A stretch of DNA of 64,000 bases. Source: Zobellia nedashkovskayae (GTDB taxonomy: Bacteria > Bacteroidota > Bacteroidia > Flavobacteriales > Flavobacteriaceae). Location of the stretch: positions 1 to 64,000 of the forward strand of contig NZ_JADDXR010000002.1 in assembly GCF_015330125.1 (NCBI RefSeq), in the 5' to 3' direction. Positions 27,298 to 37,600 of the stretch are shown here, in pieces. Made by a program: the position numbers and the translations under genes. Numbering within the stretch: the first letter of the stretch is position 1; each line of letters opens with the position of its first letter. The notes beneath the pieces were generated by a model. That model had not been told where the DNA came from, did no database searches, and saw only the letters and a program-made list of their open reading frames with translations.

Positions 27298-27332
27298 AAA
27301 GCCCTTAAACATAATTGTTTTGGGGCTTTTTT
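27298..27332 (+). terminator. Terminator after the second tRNA-Lys
   Basis: AAAGCCC pairs with GGGCTTT across a loop of about 18 bases that has partial further pairing; a T-run follows. Confidence 0.65.
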
Positions 27333-27585
27333 ATTTTGGCATAAAAACAGGGCTTGTCAAAAAGTATTAAAACAACTTTAAGTAGTTTTATCTCCATCCG
27401 AATTGGATGTCCTCACCGTATTATTACTCAACAACATAAAACATTTATTATGCGCTCGTTTAAGAGACGATTTACATCCTTTTGAACAGTGTGCCTTTGT
27501 CCCTTAATAAAGTAATCTACAAGGCTTTTATATGTGTATTACCACATACTTAAAAAATCCAAATCACACGCATTAAAACACAGCT

Positions 27586-27634
27586 ACAAAAAAATCCAAC
27601 CCTATTCTAATTTCTATAGAATAGGGTTGGATTT
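27586..27634 (-). terminator. nrdA terminator
   Basis: A 17-bp perfect stem (27592-27608 with 27618-27634, core AACCCTATTCT) and a 9-base loop. Read leftward it is followed by a run of eight T, 43 bases after the nrdA stop. Confidence 0.9.
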
Positions 27635-27677
27635 GAACAAAGTAAAAACTAAGCTTTAGACAATTACCGCTGCACGC

Positions 27678-29465
27678 TTAAGCTTCACAACTAGCACAAT
27701 CTTTTTTCTGCTTAAATTTTTGCGCTGCGTTCATACTATGCTGATAGTAGAGAGATTTTAACCCTAGTTTCCAAGCGGTAACATGAATCTTATTGATTTC
27801 TTTAACTGGCATATCTGGATGCACTATAATATTTACAGATTGACCTTGGTCAATATGGTTTTGACGGTTTGCCGCTTGATAGATAATATCCATCTGGTCT
27901 ATTTCAGAATAGGTTTTGAACACATCTTTTTCTAGTTCTGTCAAGAACTCTAGGTGCTGTACAGAACCATCGCGTTCACGAATACTGTGCCAAACCTCTG
28001 TAGTGTTCTTTCCTTTTTCTTCCAATAAATCCAATAAAAATGGATTTTTGATAGTCGTTTTTACTTTAGCAATATCCTTTACATAAATATTTGACCAAAT
28101 TGGCTCAATACCTTGTGATACCTGTCCTAAAATAAAAGCAGAAGATGTTGTTGGCGCTACTGCATTTAAAGTTGCATTACGTCTACCATATCCTTTAAGA
28201 ACGGCTGGCTCACCAAACTTAGCTGCCAACTCTTCTGACGCTTTGTATGATTTCTCCTTTATTCCCTTAAATATTTCACTATTTAAGTTAAATGCTTCTT
28301 GACTGTTGAAAGGCAATCTTTTTGATTGTAATAATGAATGCCATCCTAAAACACCAAGACCTAAGGCACGGTTATCTTTAGCAAAATTATAAGCACGCTC
28401 CATAAAAAGAAAAGTCTGTTTGTCTTCTCGAGAATCAGAATCACGATACCTTTCTAGTTTTTCAATAAATTCAGTAATAACTGCATCTAAGAAATATACC
28501 ATGGTTTCAACAGCATCGGTATCTTTCCACTTATCATAATGCAAAACGTTTACTGAAGACAATACACATACAAACGACCAATCATCGTTAGACGGTAACA
28601 TTATCTCTGTACAAAGGTTACTTGCATATATTGGTAAATCTTTCTCTTTGTATACGTCTGATGCACCATTGTTGGCATTGTCCGTAAAGAATATGTATGG
28701 ATACCCCATCTCTCCTCTACGTTGCAATACTTTAGCCCAAATAGAACGTTTATCCGTATCGCCATCAATCATTGCCTTCATCCAATCATCAGTAACCGTT
28801 ACCCCATGGGTAAGCTCCTGAATAGGATTTCCTTCCGTACCAATTTCTAAGAACTCCATAATGTCTGGATGCTCAATAGGTAAGTATGGTGAAAAACGAC
28901 CACGACGAACTGAACCTTGACTTACAACATCTACCATAGATTCAAAAAGCTGCATAATATGTACAGCTCCTGAAGCTTGACCGTTATTTTTAACCTCAGC
29001 ACCACGATGTCTTATTTTTCCAAAATAGCCAGAAGTACCTCCACCCATTTTAGACATCATACCAACTTCTGATTGGGTATAAAGAATATTACCCATATCA
29101 TCGCCAATATGCGAACCGAAACAACTGATAGGCAACCCTCTTTCTTTTCCAAAATTTGACCATACTGGAGAAGCCAAAGAGAAAAACCCTTCTGACATAT
29201 AACCAAAAAATTTATCGGAAAAACCAGGCATGCCCAATAGCTGTTCTGCTCTATCCGCGATTTCGCGAATACGTTGCTCAGCAGTTACACCTTTGGTTAA
29301 ATATCCTGAATTTAAAAAGTTAAGACTGTGGTCGGTAAGCCACTCAAAACCGCCATTCGGTTCTTTCTTACTGTTTTTAAGAGCTTCTCTTCTTGCGTTT
29401 ACAAGTTGGTCTTGCTCTGAGATTGTTTCTTTAATTTGTGAGGTGGTAGTGTTTAATTCGTTCAT
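27678..29465 (-). CDS. nrdA: Class I ribonucleotide reductase catalytic subunit, no ATP-cone
   Basis: A 595-residue alpha subunit that reduces ribonucleotides to deoxyribonucleotides. Catalytic-site cysteines are visible in PISCFGSHIGD, NLCTEIMLPS and SFVCVLSSVN, and the C-terminal redox pair in CASCEA. The chain is far shorter than E. coli NrdA (about 760) because the N-terminal ATP-cone is missing: it starts near the 10-stranded barrel (FEWLTDHSLNFL). The cone is instead on NrdB, as described for the Leeuwenhoekiella type. The ATG directly follows the nrdB stop codon with no gap. Confidence 0.94.
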   Translation of the reverse strand: MNELNTTTSQIKETISEQDQLVNARREALKNSKKEPNGGFEWLTDHSLNFLNSGYLTKGVTAEQRIREIADRAEQLLGMPGFSDKFFGYMSEGFFSLASPVWSNFGKERGLPISCFGSHIGDDMGNILYTQSEVGMMSKMGGGTSGYFGKIRHRGAEVKNNGQASGAVHIMQLFESMVDVVSQGSVRRGRFSPYLPIEHPDIMEFLEIGTEGNPIQELTHGVTVTDDWMKAMIDGDTDKRSIWAKVLQRRGEMGYPYIFFTDNANNGASDVYKEKDLPIYASNLCTEIMLPSNDDWSFVCVLSSVNVLHYDKWKDTDAVETMVYFLDAVITEFIEKLERYRDSDSREDKQTFLFMERAYNFAKDNRALGLGVLGWHSLLQSKRLPFNSQEAFNLNSEIFKGIKEKSYKASEELAAKFGEPAVLKGYGRRNATLNAVAPTTSSAFILGQVSQGIEPIWSNIYVKDIAKVKTTIKNPFLLDLLEEKGKNTTEVWHSIRERDGSVQHLEFLTELEKDVFKTYSEIDQMDIIYQAANRQNHIDQGQSVNIIVHPDMPVKEINKIHVTAWKLGLKSLYYQHSMNAAQKFKQKKDCASCEA

Positions 29466-30740
29466 TTAAAAAAGGTCGTCACTAGTTATACTTTGGGTTC
29501 GTTTACTATAATTGATAGAGCGTTTTACGAAGAAATCGCCATGTTTGGTTCCTATAATTTCATCATCAAACCATTCTGTTTCCGTCAATAGTTTTTCGTC
29601 TACATCAAATATTTTATCGATGCCTATACTACTTAAGGAATTATTGAATCTATTTTTAATGAATTCATTTATTACTGCTTTTGGCAAGAAGTCCAGTTCA
29701 CCTTGCTCAAAAATCCAATCTACTATTTCACTTTCTGCAATAAATGCTTCATGACACATTTTCTGTATCATATCATGATATTCATCATCAAACCAATCTG
29801 GATTTTCATCCTTGATTATTTTAATAACATCAATACCAAAATCCCCATGAATCTGTTCTTCTTTGGAGGTAGCTTCAACCACGTTAGAAATACCTTTAAA
29901 CATGTTTTTGTGCTTGTTGAAAGCCATAATTATCAAAAACTGAGAGAAAAGGGAAACATGTTCTATAAACAAGGAAAACAACAAAATTGATTCTGCATAC
30001 TCCTTATTATCTACACTTTTTGCATTCTTAAGTGCGGTTTCTAGATACTGCACTCGCTTCATCATAACCGGCTTTTTCTTCAAATTCTTGAACTCTGAAT
30101 TGAGTCCTAAAATTTCAAGTAGATGGGAATACGCATCTGCATGACGTACTTCGCTTTCTGCAAAAGTAGCCCCTACCGAACCAATTTCTGGTTTAGGCAT
30201 TTTATGGTAGATATCTCCCCAGAAGCTCTTTACAGCAACTTCTATCTGAGAAATAGCCAACATGGTATTTTTGATAGCGCTTCTTTCAGATTCTTCAAGT
30301 CCGGTTTTAAAATCCTGAATATCACTTGTGAAATTAAATTCCGTATGTATCCAGTAAGAATGACGAATAGCCGGCACGTATTCATATAACTGAGGATACT
30401 CGTATGGCTTTAAGTTAATACGCTTCTCAAAGATGTTAGATTTTCTTTTTTGAGCCTGCTCGTTTCGATACAGGATGTATCCTTTGGCAACATCAAAAAA
30501 CCCGCCTTCCATGAGTCTGTTTTCAACAAAATCTTGTACTTCTTCTACCGTTGGTACATAATTCTCATCTAATGCACTTCTTTCCAGAAGTGACGCATGA
30601 ACATTGTTGGCTATACGTTCTGCATCGTTAGGCCCACCATGTGACGCCGCCGTCATAGCTTTCATTACAGCTTCGGTTATTTTGTATAACTGAAACGGTT
30701 TCTTAGTAAAATCTCTTTTTATAAGATGTGTTATTTGCAT
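29466..30740 (-). CDS. nrdB: Ribonucleotide reductase radical-generating subunit with N-terminal ATP-cone
   Basis: A 424-residue beta subunit. Residues about 1-95 form an ATP-cone (LIKRDFTKKPFQLYKITEAV, then VPTVEEVQDFVENRLMEGG), normally found on NrdA. The ferritin-like domain follows, with metal ligands in E167, E197, H200, the later FIEHVSLF Glu and EEQIHGDFG; a Tyr (Y204) occupies the position of the radical Tyr, four residues after H200. In Leeuwenhoekiella blandensis this fusion lets dATP shut the enzyme down through NrdB tetramers, and a MnIII-MnIV centre was reported. First gene of nrdB-nrdA. Confidence 0.94.
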   Translation of the reverse strand: MQITHLIKRDFTKKPFQLYKITEAVMKAMTAASHGGPNDAERIANNVHASLLERSALDENYVPTVEEVQDFVENRLMEGGFFDVAKGYILYRNEQAQKRKSNIFEKRINLKPYEYPQLYEYVPAIRHSYWIHTEFNFTSDIQDFKTGLEESERSAIKNTMLAISQIEVAVKSFWGDIYHKMPKPEIGSVGATFAESEVRHADAYSHLLEILGLNSEFKNLKKKPVMMKRVQYLETALKNAKSVDNKEYAESILLFSLFIEHVSLFSQFLIIMAFNKHKNMFKGISNVVEATSKEEQIHGDFGIDVIKIIKDENPDWFDDEYHDMIQKMCHEAFIAESEIVDWIFEQGELDFLPKAVINEFIKNRFNNSLSSIGIDKIFDVDEKLLTETEWFDDEIIGTKHGDFFVKRSINYSKRTQSITSDDLF

Positions 30741-31507
30741 AGGAAATGGATCTTAAAATTCTTCTACAGAAGAAGTATAAAGGTCTTGTTTTATTCCTCG
30801 TATTTATCTTAAATCAAAGTAATGTTTTCAGACTTTTATTAACAACCATTAAAAAAGCTACAAAACCAATTGTCTTCTAGATAGTTGTCTCAAAAAATAA
30901 AAATTGCTAAAATTAGACGTCCTAGATAGATTAAATACTATAGGTAGTTCCCAATTATGATAACTCATAAATTCATCTTTTTATGAATTATTCTTTAATT
31001 TGATTTCGTTAGTAACTCCTATTAAAAAAACATAAAAAAAAGCTTGCAAATGATTGTTTCGCTATTTATACTACCTCTTCTCCTATTTATATATTATTAT
31101 TAAATTCTTCCACCCTTCCTATTCTTACTTTATTGTATTTGAGTGTGCTTTTCGATTAGTTAAATTGTATTGCTAAGCGAATAAAAGATGGTAAGTCTTA
31201 AAAATATGTAGTTGCTAGTTAAGCTGATTCAATGGTCCAAAATTCATCAACCGAGTAAATTTTCCTCACCTTAAAACATCTTCACCGCACACCATTAACA
31301 CGTTATGTGTTGATATTCAGAAATTTATATACACTTAGCACCTAAATTCCCTTTACAGGCATACTCTTTGCGCTTAACAACATCAACCTAAAACGCTTGA
31401 GATAATTTTCTGTTAATCAAACAGATAACAGTTATAAGTTTTAAAAAGGCTCTCCTATTTATGAACTACTAACTGTGGAAAGAACGCAAGCGTTAAAAGA
31501 ACATCAT
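30741..31507. other. Long intergenic region upstream of nrdB and the 31.5 kb gene
   Basis: About 770 bases, very AT-rich. No convincing NrdR box, promoter or RNA gene is seen. One weak 7-bp hairpin (30970-30989, AATTCAT/ATGAATT) is present. It must contain the nrdB promoter on the minus strand; TTACTTTG at 30815-30822 is one base off the -7 consensus and a weak candidate. Confidence 0.5.
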
Positions 31508-31900
31508 ATGAACGCAATAGAACCATTTTATCCTCATGAATCCGATAGCCGCATCATGATGGAAAAAGATAAAGTAGAAGTCGCCAATTGGACGGATGAC
31601 CTTGAATATATAAGCGAGGAATTAGATTACCTTATAGATATTGAGGACCGGATGCTACACAACACGCAACTGTATCAAAAATTAAAAGAAATAAAGAAAG
31701 AGAACAAATCACAAATAGGAACATTACAAAGCTATGGTGGCAACATGCGCCATATAGTAGAATGTGACACTGTACAGTGTGATGCCTTCTATCTGCATAA
31801 ACATGAAAAAAATAGGTTGGTTTATCTGGAGCATATAAGAAGATACAGGACTTTAAAAAGAATGGTGTTATCGCAAATTATTTTAAATGTGAAAAGCTAA
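31508..31900 (+). CDS. Small conserved-type hypothetical protein, helical
   Basis: A 130-residue soluble protein of charged, heptad-like helices (DLEYISEELDYLIDIEDRML, then LKEIKKENKSQIGTLQ). Two conserved-looking cysteines lie in VECDTVQCDAFY. No signal peptide, membrane helix or known domain is recognised. A GTG at 31475 in the same frame would add 11 residues. It stands 137 bases before a universal stress protein gene, so a stress-related role is possible but unproven. Confidence 0.6.
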   Translation: MNAIEPFYPHESDSRIMMEKDKVEVANWTDDLEYISEELDYLIDIEDRMLHNTQLYQKLKEIKKENKSQIGTLQSYGGNMRHIVECDTVQCDAFYLHKHEKNRLVYLEHIRRYRTLKRMVLSQIILNVKS

Positions 31901-32037
31901 ATTTTAAACTCTAACCAATATTTACTGCATAAACAATTAGGGGAAGAATAATGAACAGAAAAGAATAACGGGAAAGGAAGTTTAACTGCCGGCCTAGCAA
32001 ATCTATTTGAGAATAAAAAAACATTAAAAAAACAATC

Positions 32038-32886
32038 ATGGGGAAAAAGATTCTATTGCCAACAGATTTTTCAAAGTATTCATTGAACGCTATTCAATAC
32101 GCTATTAAACTCTATGAAAACAAAGACTGTGATTTTTATATCCTAAATACGTATGCAAAAGATACGCATGGGCTGGACAGCCTTACTCTTTTAGATCCCG
32201 ACGAAGCTTTTAACAAGCTATCTGAAAAACGCTCAAAACAAGGTCTTGGGGAAATACTCACCCGTTTAACTTTTGGAAATAAAAACCTTAGGCATCGTTT
32301 TCATGTCCTTTCCCGTTCCACCCTCTTTATAGACGCCGTGAAAGATATAATTGAAGACATGCAGATAGATATCCTTATAATGGGTGCTAAGGGAACGACC
32401 AACAAAAGAATGGCAAACTACGGTAAGATGGCTATATCCGTTATAGAAAATATTAGAAAATGTCCTGTTCTCATAGTTCCAAAAAATGCAATTTTCAATT
32501 CCAATAAAGAAATTGTGTTAGCTACCGACTTTAAAAACGATTTTAATTTTTTTGATATTAAACACTTGGCAGAAATAGCAAAACTAAGTAACTCCAGCAT
32601 TCAAATACTAAGTTTAGTAGATACGAATAAGCTGGATGCGGAGCAGGAAAAAAATAAAACACTGCTTACTACCTATTTCAAAAATATTGATCACAACTTC
32701 ACCATCATACACAATGTAGAGATGAACACCGCATTAAATTGCTTTGTTAAAATGAGGTCTAGTAATATGATTAGTTATATTAATAAAAAACGCACCTTTT
32801 GGGAAAGGATGGGTTTTGGAAAACATACCCTGAGCCGGTTGGGATATTTTGAGGATGTTCCTGTACTTGCTATAAACGGTAAATAG
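32038..32886 (+). CDS. Universal stress protein, tandem UspA domains
   Basis: A 282-residue cytoplasmic protein. The N-terminal UspA domain (about 1-145) starts KKILLPTDFSKYSLNAIQYA and has a LIMGAKGTTN-type segment in place of the ATP-binding G-2x-G-9x-G loop. The second, more diverged domain (about 155-280) starts EIVLATDFKNDFNF. Tandem Usp proteins are common in marine flavobacteria and respond to starvation or respiratory stress. A -7-like TCTATTTG (32002-32009) is one base off consensus. Confidence 0.86.
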   Translation: MGKKILLPTDFSKYSLNAIQYAIKLYENKDCDFYILNTYAKDTHGLDSLTLLDPDEAFNKLSEKRSKQGLGEILTRLTFGNKNLRHRFHVLSRSTLFIDAVKDIIEDMQIDILIMGAKGTTNKRMANYGKMAISVIENIRKCPVLIVPKNAIFNSNKEIVLATDFKNDFNFFDIKHLAEIAKLSNSSIQILSLVDTNKLDAEQEKNKTLLTTYFKNIDHNFTIIHNVEMNTALNCFVKMRSSNMISYINKKRTFWERMGFGKHTLSRLGYFEDVPVLAINGK

Positions 32887-33088
32887 AAAAATCCTATAGC
32901 ACCAGTTAGTTTTACCAGGTATAATTACATTTATTTAAAACTATAGAAACAAACCTAATCCTAATGGTACATGCAGATCGTGTCTCATATGTGCCCTATT
33001 TAAAAAGAACAATCTACCGTTGCAGCAGTTTACTACTAAAACGTGACAATTATTCTAAACATAACCTTCCTTTGTTCTTTCTATGACT

Positions 33089-33122
33089 TAATTTTGCGGT
33101 GGAAATATTTAGAAGGAGATTC
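33089..33122 (+). promoter_or_regulatory. Promoter and Shine-Dalgarno site of the MscS gene
   Basis: TAATTTTG at 33089-33096 is a perfect -7 element. AAGGAG at 33112-33117 lies 5 bases before ATG 33123, an unusually good Shine-Dalgarno sequence for this phylum. Both rule out the in-frame GTG at 33099 as the start. Confidence 0.6.
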
Positions 33123-34364
33123 ATGGAAAAGGGATTACACCGCGTATTATACGATTATCTACTAAAAACTGGAATGAGCGATACTTTCGCATCATATCTA
33201 AATCTATTTATAGTACTAGTAGTTGCCTTAATTTTAGCCTACTTCTTAGATTTAATTATTTGGAAAGTTTTACGCTCCATATCCTTAAAGCTGGCCAGAA
33301 AATCAAAAACTAATTTTGATAATTTTCTTGTTATCAATAAGGCTCCTCGTTTTCTAGCTCACATCATTCCATTATTCATCTTATTTAGGTTTATTCCTTT
33401 TGCTTTTTTTCATTTTGAATATGGAGCTCAGGTAGCTCTTAAGGGGCTACAGATACTCTTTGTTGTATTAACTCTTTATATAGTTAAAAGTCTTTTCAAA
33501 AGTATAAATGACTATTTAAAGACCAAACCTAGGTTTAGAGATAAACCAATGGACAGCTATATTCAGGTGTTCATGATTTTTGCTTGGTTTATCGGTATTT
33601 TGACTATAGTAGCCATAATTACAGATGTTCTAATCTGGAAATTCTTTACCGCTCTTGGAGCCGGTTCCGCTGTAATACTTCTGATATTTAAAGATTCTAT
33701 TCTAGGTTTAGTAGCCAGTATTCAGGTTAGTATAAATGACATGGTCCGCATTGGCGACTGGATTACTTTTGAAAAATATGGAGCAGATGGTAATGTAAGC
33801 GAAATTACCCTTGCCACGGTAAAAGTCCAAAATTTTGATAAAACCATTACCACTATTCCCACCTACTCGCTAATCTCTGACTCTTTTAAAAACTGGAGGG
33901 GAATGGAGGTTTCTGCCGGAAGACGCATAAAACGTGCTTTAATTATCCGTCAAAAAAGCATTCGTTTCTTAACAGATGAGGATATAGAATCTTTTAAAAA
34001 GATACAGCTCATACAACCCTATCTTACTACAAGAAACGAACAGATAAGTGCGTATAATAAAACTCATGAAATAAATAAGGAACTACCTATTAATGGTAGA
34101 AACCTGACCAATATTGGTGTATTCCGTAAGTATGTAAATGATTACCTCCAAAATAATTCTGCTATAAATAAGGGTATGACTTTAATGGTACGTCAACTAG
34201 CACCAACACCGCAAGGTATTCCTTTGGAAATCTATGCTTTTAGCTCAGACAAACGATGGGAAAATTATGAGTATATCATGGCCGATATTTTTGACCACCT
34301 ATTAGCTGCTTTACCCTATTTTGATTTGGAGGTTTTTGAACTTCCTGTTTCTCTAAATGCTTAA
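33123..34364 (+). CDS. MscS-family mechanosensitive ion channel (YbdG-like)
   Basis: A 413-residue inner-membrane channel that opens under membrane tension and releases solutes on hypo-osmotic shock. Five predicted helices: about 15-38, 70-95, 100-120, 145-165 and the pore helix around ALGAGSAVILLIFKDSILGL. The MscS beta domain follows (SINDMVRIGDWI, then VSEITLATVKVQNFDKTI), with a long C-terminal cytoplasmic domain. This layout is closer to YbdG/MscK types than to small MscS. It is a single gene. Confidence 0.88.
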   Translation: MEKGLHRVLYDYLLKTGMSDTFASYLNLFIVLVVALILAYFLDLIIWKVLRSISLKLARKSKTNFDNFLVINKAPRFLAHIIPLFILFRFIPFAFFHFEYGAQVALKGLQILFVVLTLYIVKSLFKSINDYLKTKPRFRDKPMDSYIQVFMIFAWFIGILTIVAIITDVLIWKFFTALGAGSAVILLIFKDSILGLVASIQVSINDMVRIGDWITFEKYGADGNVSEITLATVKVQNFDKTITTIPTYSLISDSFKNWRGMEVSAGRRIKRALIIRQKSIRFLTDEDIESFKKIQLIQPYLTTRNEQISAYNKTHEINKELPINGRNLTNIGVFRKYVNDYLQNNSAINKGMTLMVRQLAPTPQGIPLEIYAFSSDKRWENYEYIMADIFDHLLAALPYFDLEVFELPVSLNA

Positions 34365-34651
34365 TTAGGTAAATAGAGCATGAGACCCAGATAGGGCTGT
34401 ACGAACCCTATTTATCAGAATTTCTGTGTAGTATTGCAAAACTCCTTTTGCTTATACTGTCCTATGATCTGTGAACACATAAAATTGAAAGTCGCTATAG
34501 TTCCTATATTGCTGCAGTAGATTATGCATATGAAGTGGGAATTGTTCAATGAGGTGATTCAAACACTAACGAAGTACTGAACACCTGTTACCGAGAGGTA
34601 ATAGAAATTAAGGTAAAACCTAATATTTTACTGGGTGCAAAAAGAAAAGCC

Positions 34652-37600
34652 TTAATCAAAATGTATTGTAAAAGTGGTTCCTACATTTACCGTACTGCAC
34701 GCAGAAATCGCACCTCCCATGGCTTCAATTTGTGTTTTCGTCAAAAACAAACCAACACCTTTTGCATCAGGGTGCCTGTGAAAAACCTTGTTTAATCCAA
34801 ATAACTTATGCCCATGTTGTTCTAAATCTATACCAAGGCCGTTGTCTTGGAATTTAAGTATAAGTTTTTCGTTTTCAACCTCTGAGGTAATCAGTATTTC
34901 CGGTATACGTGCTTCCGATTTATATTTTATAGCATTTCCTACCAAATTGAGGAAAATACTTTCCATATAAATTCTGTTATAGCGAATAGTTGAAGCCTTA
35001 GAAAAGTCGCTTTTGATTATAGCTCCGGAATTCAATATTGCTCCGCTCAAAATTTCTTTGGTATGCTTTAATACATCGTCTAAATCAATCTCTTCTAAAT
35101 CTTCTTTTGAATCACTGATTTTTGTTTTTAATGCATCAACTAAAGTGTTAAGCGTTAAAGTAAGATGTTGAATAACCGTATTGAACTTTACGAATATCTC
35201 TTTACGATCTGCTTCATTCTCTGTGTGATTAAATATCTCCAGCAACGCATTTAGATTGGCTACAGGCGCCCTTAAATTGTGGGAGGTTATATGAGTGAAA
35301 TCTGCAAGTTGCTTATTTTGACTGGATAGTTTTTGTGCTACAAGTTCTAAATTCTCTTTTGCCTCATTAATTTTTTGTTCGGCCAATTTTCTTTTGGTAA
35401 TGTCACGTATGGCTGCAGAAACCAACAACCCTTCTTCTGTGTGAAGTGGACTCAAACTTATTTGAATGGGTATTTCATCTCCATTTTTCTTTAATGCGTA
35501 TAAATCCTTGCCAATTCCCATTTCTTTATTAATTGGGGTATGAAAAAAACTACTGCGGTGCGTGGGATGTTCAGGATAAAATCTTGTGGGAATTAAGATT
35601 TCCACTGGTTTATCAATTAATTCTTCGGGGGTATATCCAAATAATTTTTCAGATTGTTTATTTATTAGTTGTATAGTTCCCCTATCATTTACGATGACCA
35701 TAGCGTCTGGAGCAGATTCTAAAAGTCCTCTAAACTTCTTTTCTGCCATTTTAATGTCCGTCACATCTTGGCTAGTACCTACCATTTCAACAATCTCACC
35801 TTTTTCGTTGGTATGAACTTCTCCTAAAACGTGAATTGTTTTTAGCTTACCCGAAGTAGTTATAATTCTATGAGTAAAGCTATTAAGCTTTTTGTCTTTT
35901 ATTGCTTTATCAAAATATTGAGTAACAATTTCTTTATCTTCTGGATAAACAAAACCAAAATACGTATCAAAATTAAGATTGGTTATGGTCTCGTCCAATT
36001 CAAAAACGGTATAAAGATTTTGTGACCACTTTACGGTATCGGCAACGGTGTTCCATTGCCAATGGCCCATCATTGAAATCTGTTCCGCAAAATTTAATTG
36101 CTCATTTTTTTTCAGAAGTTCACTTTCCGCATTTTTAATTTCAGAAATATCTTTGGAGATTGCTATAAATCCTTCATTGGCATTGTCTCCATTTTTAATA
36201 GTGGTAATTGTAGAGAGTACGGAAACTGGCGAACCATCTTTTTTGTAATAGGTCCATTCACGAGTGTCGTTTAACTCCTTTTTAAAAAGGTTTTCATAAT
36301 GATCATATGTACCTGGATCTTCACCATTTTCTACAGCAATATCATTTCTAAATTTTGTAATTTCAGTCTCGTGAATATATTTTGCAGGTTTTTCTATCCC
36401 AACCATTTCTGCCGCAGAATACCCCAATAACAACTCTGCACCATGATTGAAACGATTAATGACACCATTCTTATCTGTTGTTATAATTAAAATAGATTCT
36501 GAGTTGAATATAGCTTGCAATTCAGAATGGGCTTTTTGTAAATGACGTTCCGCCATTGTAATTTCGGTCACATCTTGGCAGGTACCGGTTATTTCTATTA
36601 CCTCACCTTTTTCGTTAGTAAAAACTTCTCCTAAGAGCTGAATTGTTTTTACTCTACCTGAAGTTGTAATAATACGATGCGTAAAACTTTCCCATTTTTT
36701 ATCGTTTACTGCTTTCTCAAAATGTTGAGCAGTAATCTCTTTATCTTCTGGATGAACAAAATCTAAATATATGTCTAACTGTAGGTCGGTGATTTTTTCG
36801 TCAAGCTCTAGAATTTTATATAGATTTTTTGAAGATTTTCCTTTATCGGCAACAGGGTCCCATTGCCAATTGGCCATCTTTGAAATCTGTTCGGCATAAT
36901 TTAAAAGCTGATTGTTTTTCAGAAGCTCACTTTCCGCATTTTTTATTTCAGAAATATCTTTGGAAATTGCTATATAACCTTCATTACTATTGTCTATATT
37001 TTTAATAGCCGATGTTGTAGCAAGTACCGGAACAATAACGCCATCTTTCCGGCGATACATCCATTCTCGGGTATCATTTAAATCGTGCTCTAAACTATCT
37101 ACATAATAATTAAATGTAGCAGGGTCTTTACCATTTTGCTTTGCAATATCACTTTTAAATTTGGAATGCTCTTCTTTAAGAAGATAGAGTTCAGGTTTTT
37201 CTTTCCCTACTACTTCAGCCGCGGAGTAGCCTAATATAGCCTCCGCTCCTTCATTGAATCGATTAATGACACCATTTTTATCTGTTGTTATGATTGAAAT
37301 AGAATTTGAATTGAATATAGCTGTCAATTCAGAATGGGCTTTTTGCAAATTACGTTCCGCCATTTTACTTTCGGTCACATCTTGGCACGTACCAACCATT
37401 TCAACAATCTCATCTTTTTCGTTGGTATGGACCTCTCCTAAAAGTTGAATTATTTTTACCTTACCTGAAGTGGTAATAACACGATGTGTAAAACTTTCCC
37501 ATTTTTTATCCTTTTCTACTTTCTCAAAATGTTGATTGACAATCTCTATATCTTCTGGATGAACAAACCTAAAATACGAATCAAACTTTAGTTCCGTTAT

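Larger units (their letters stand above)
27272..27677. other. Intergenic region between tRNA-Lys and nrdA
   Basis: It holds the tRNA terminator and the nrdA terminator. Between about 27335 and 27585 I see only short imperfect hairpins and no coding frame. Confidence 0.6.

Noticed and set aside
30741..31507. Small RNA or NrdR boxes upstream of nrdB
   Set aside because: No strong hairpin with T-tract and no paired NrdR-like motif could be found by eye.
34391..34411. Possible terminator after the MscS gene (ATAGGG/CCCTAT)
   Set aside because: Six-bp stem with a 9-base loop and only TTTA after it; too weak to list as a feature.
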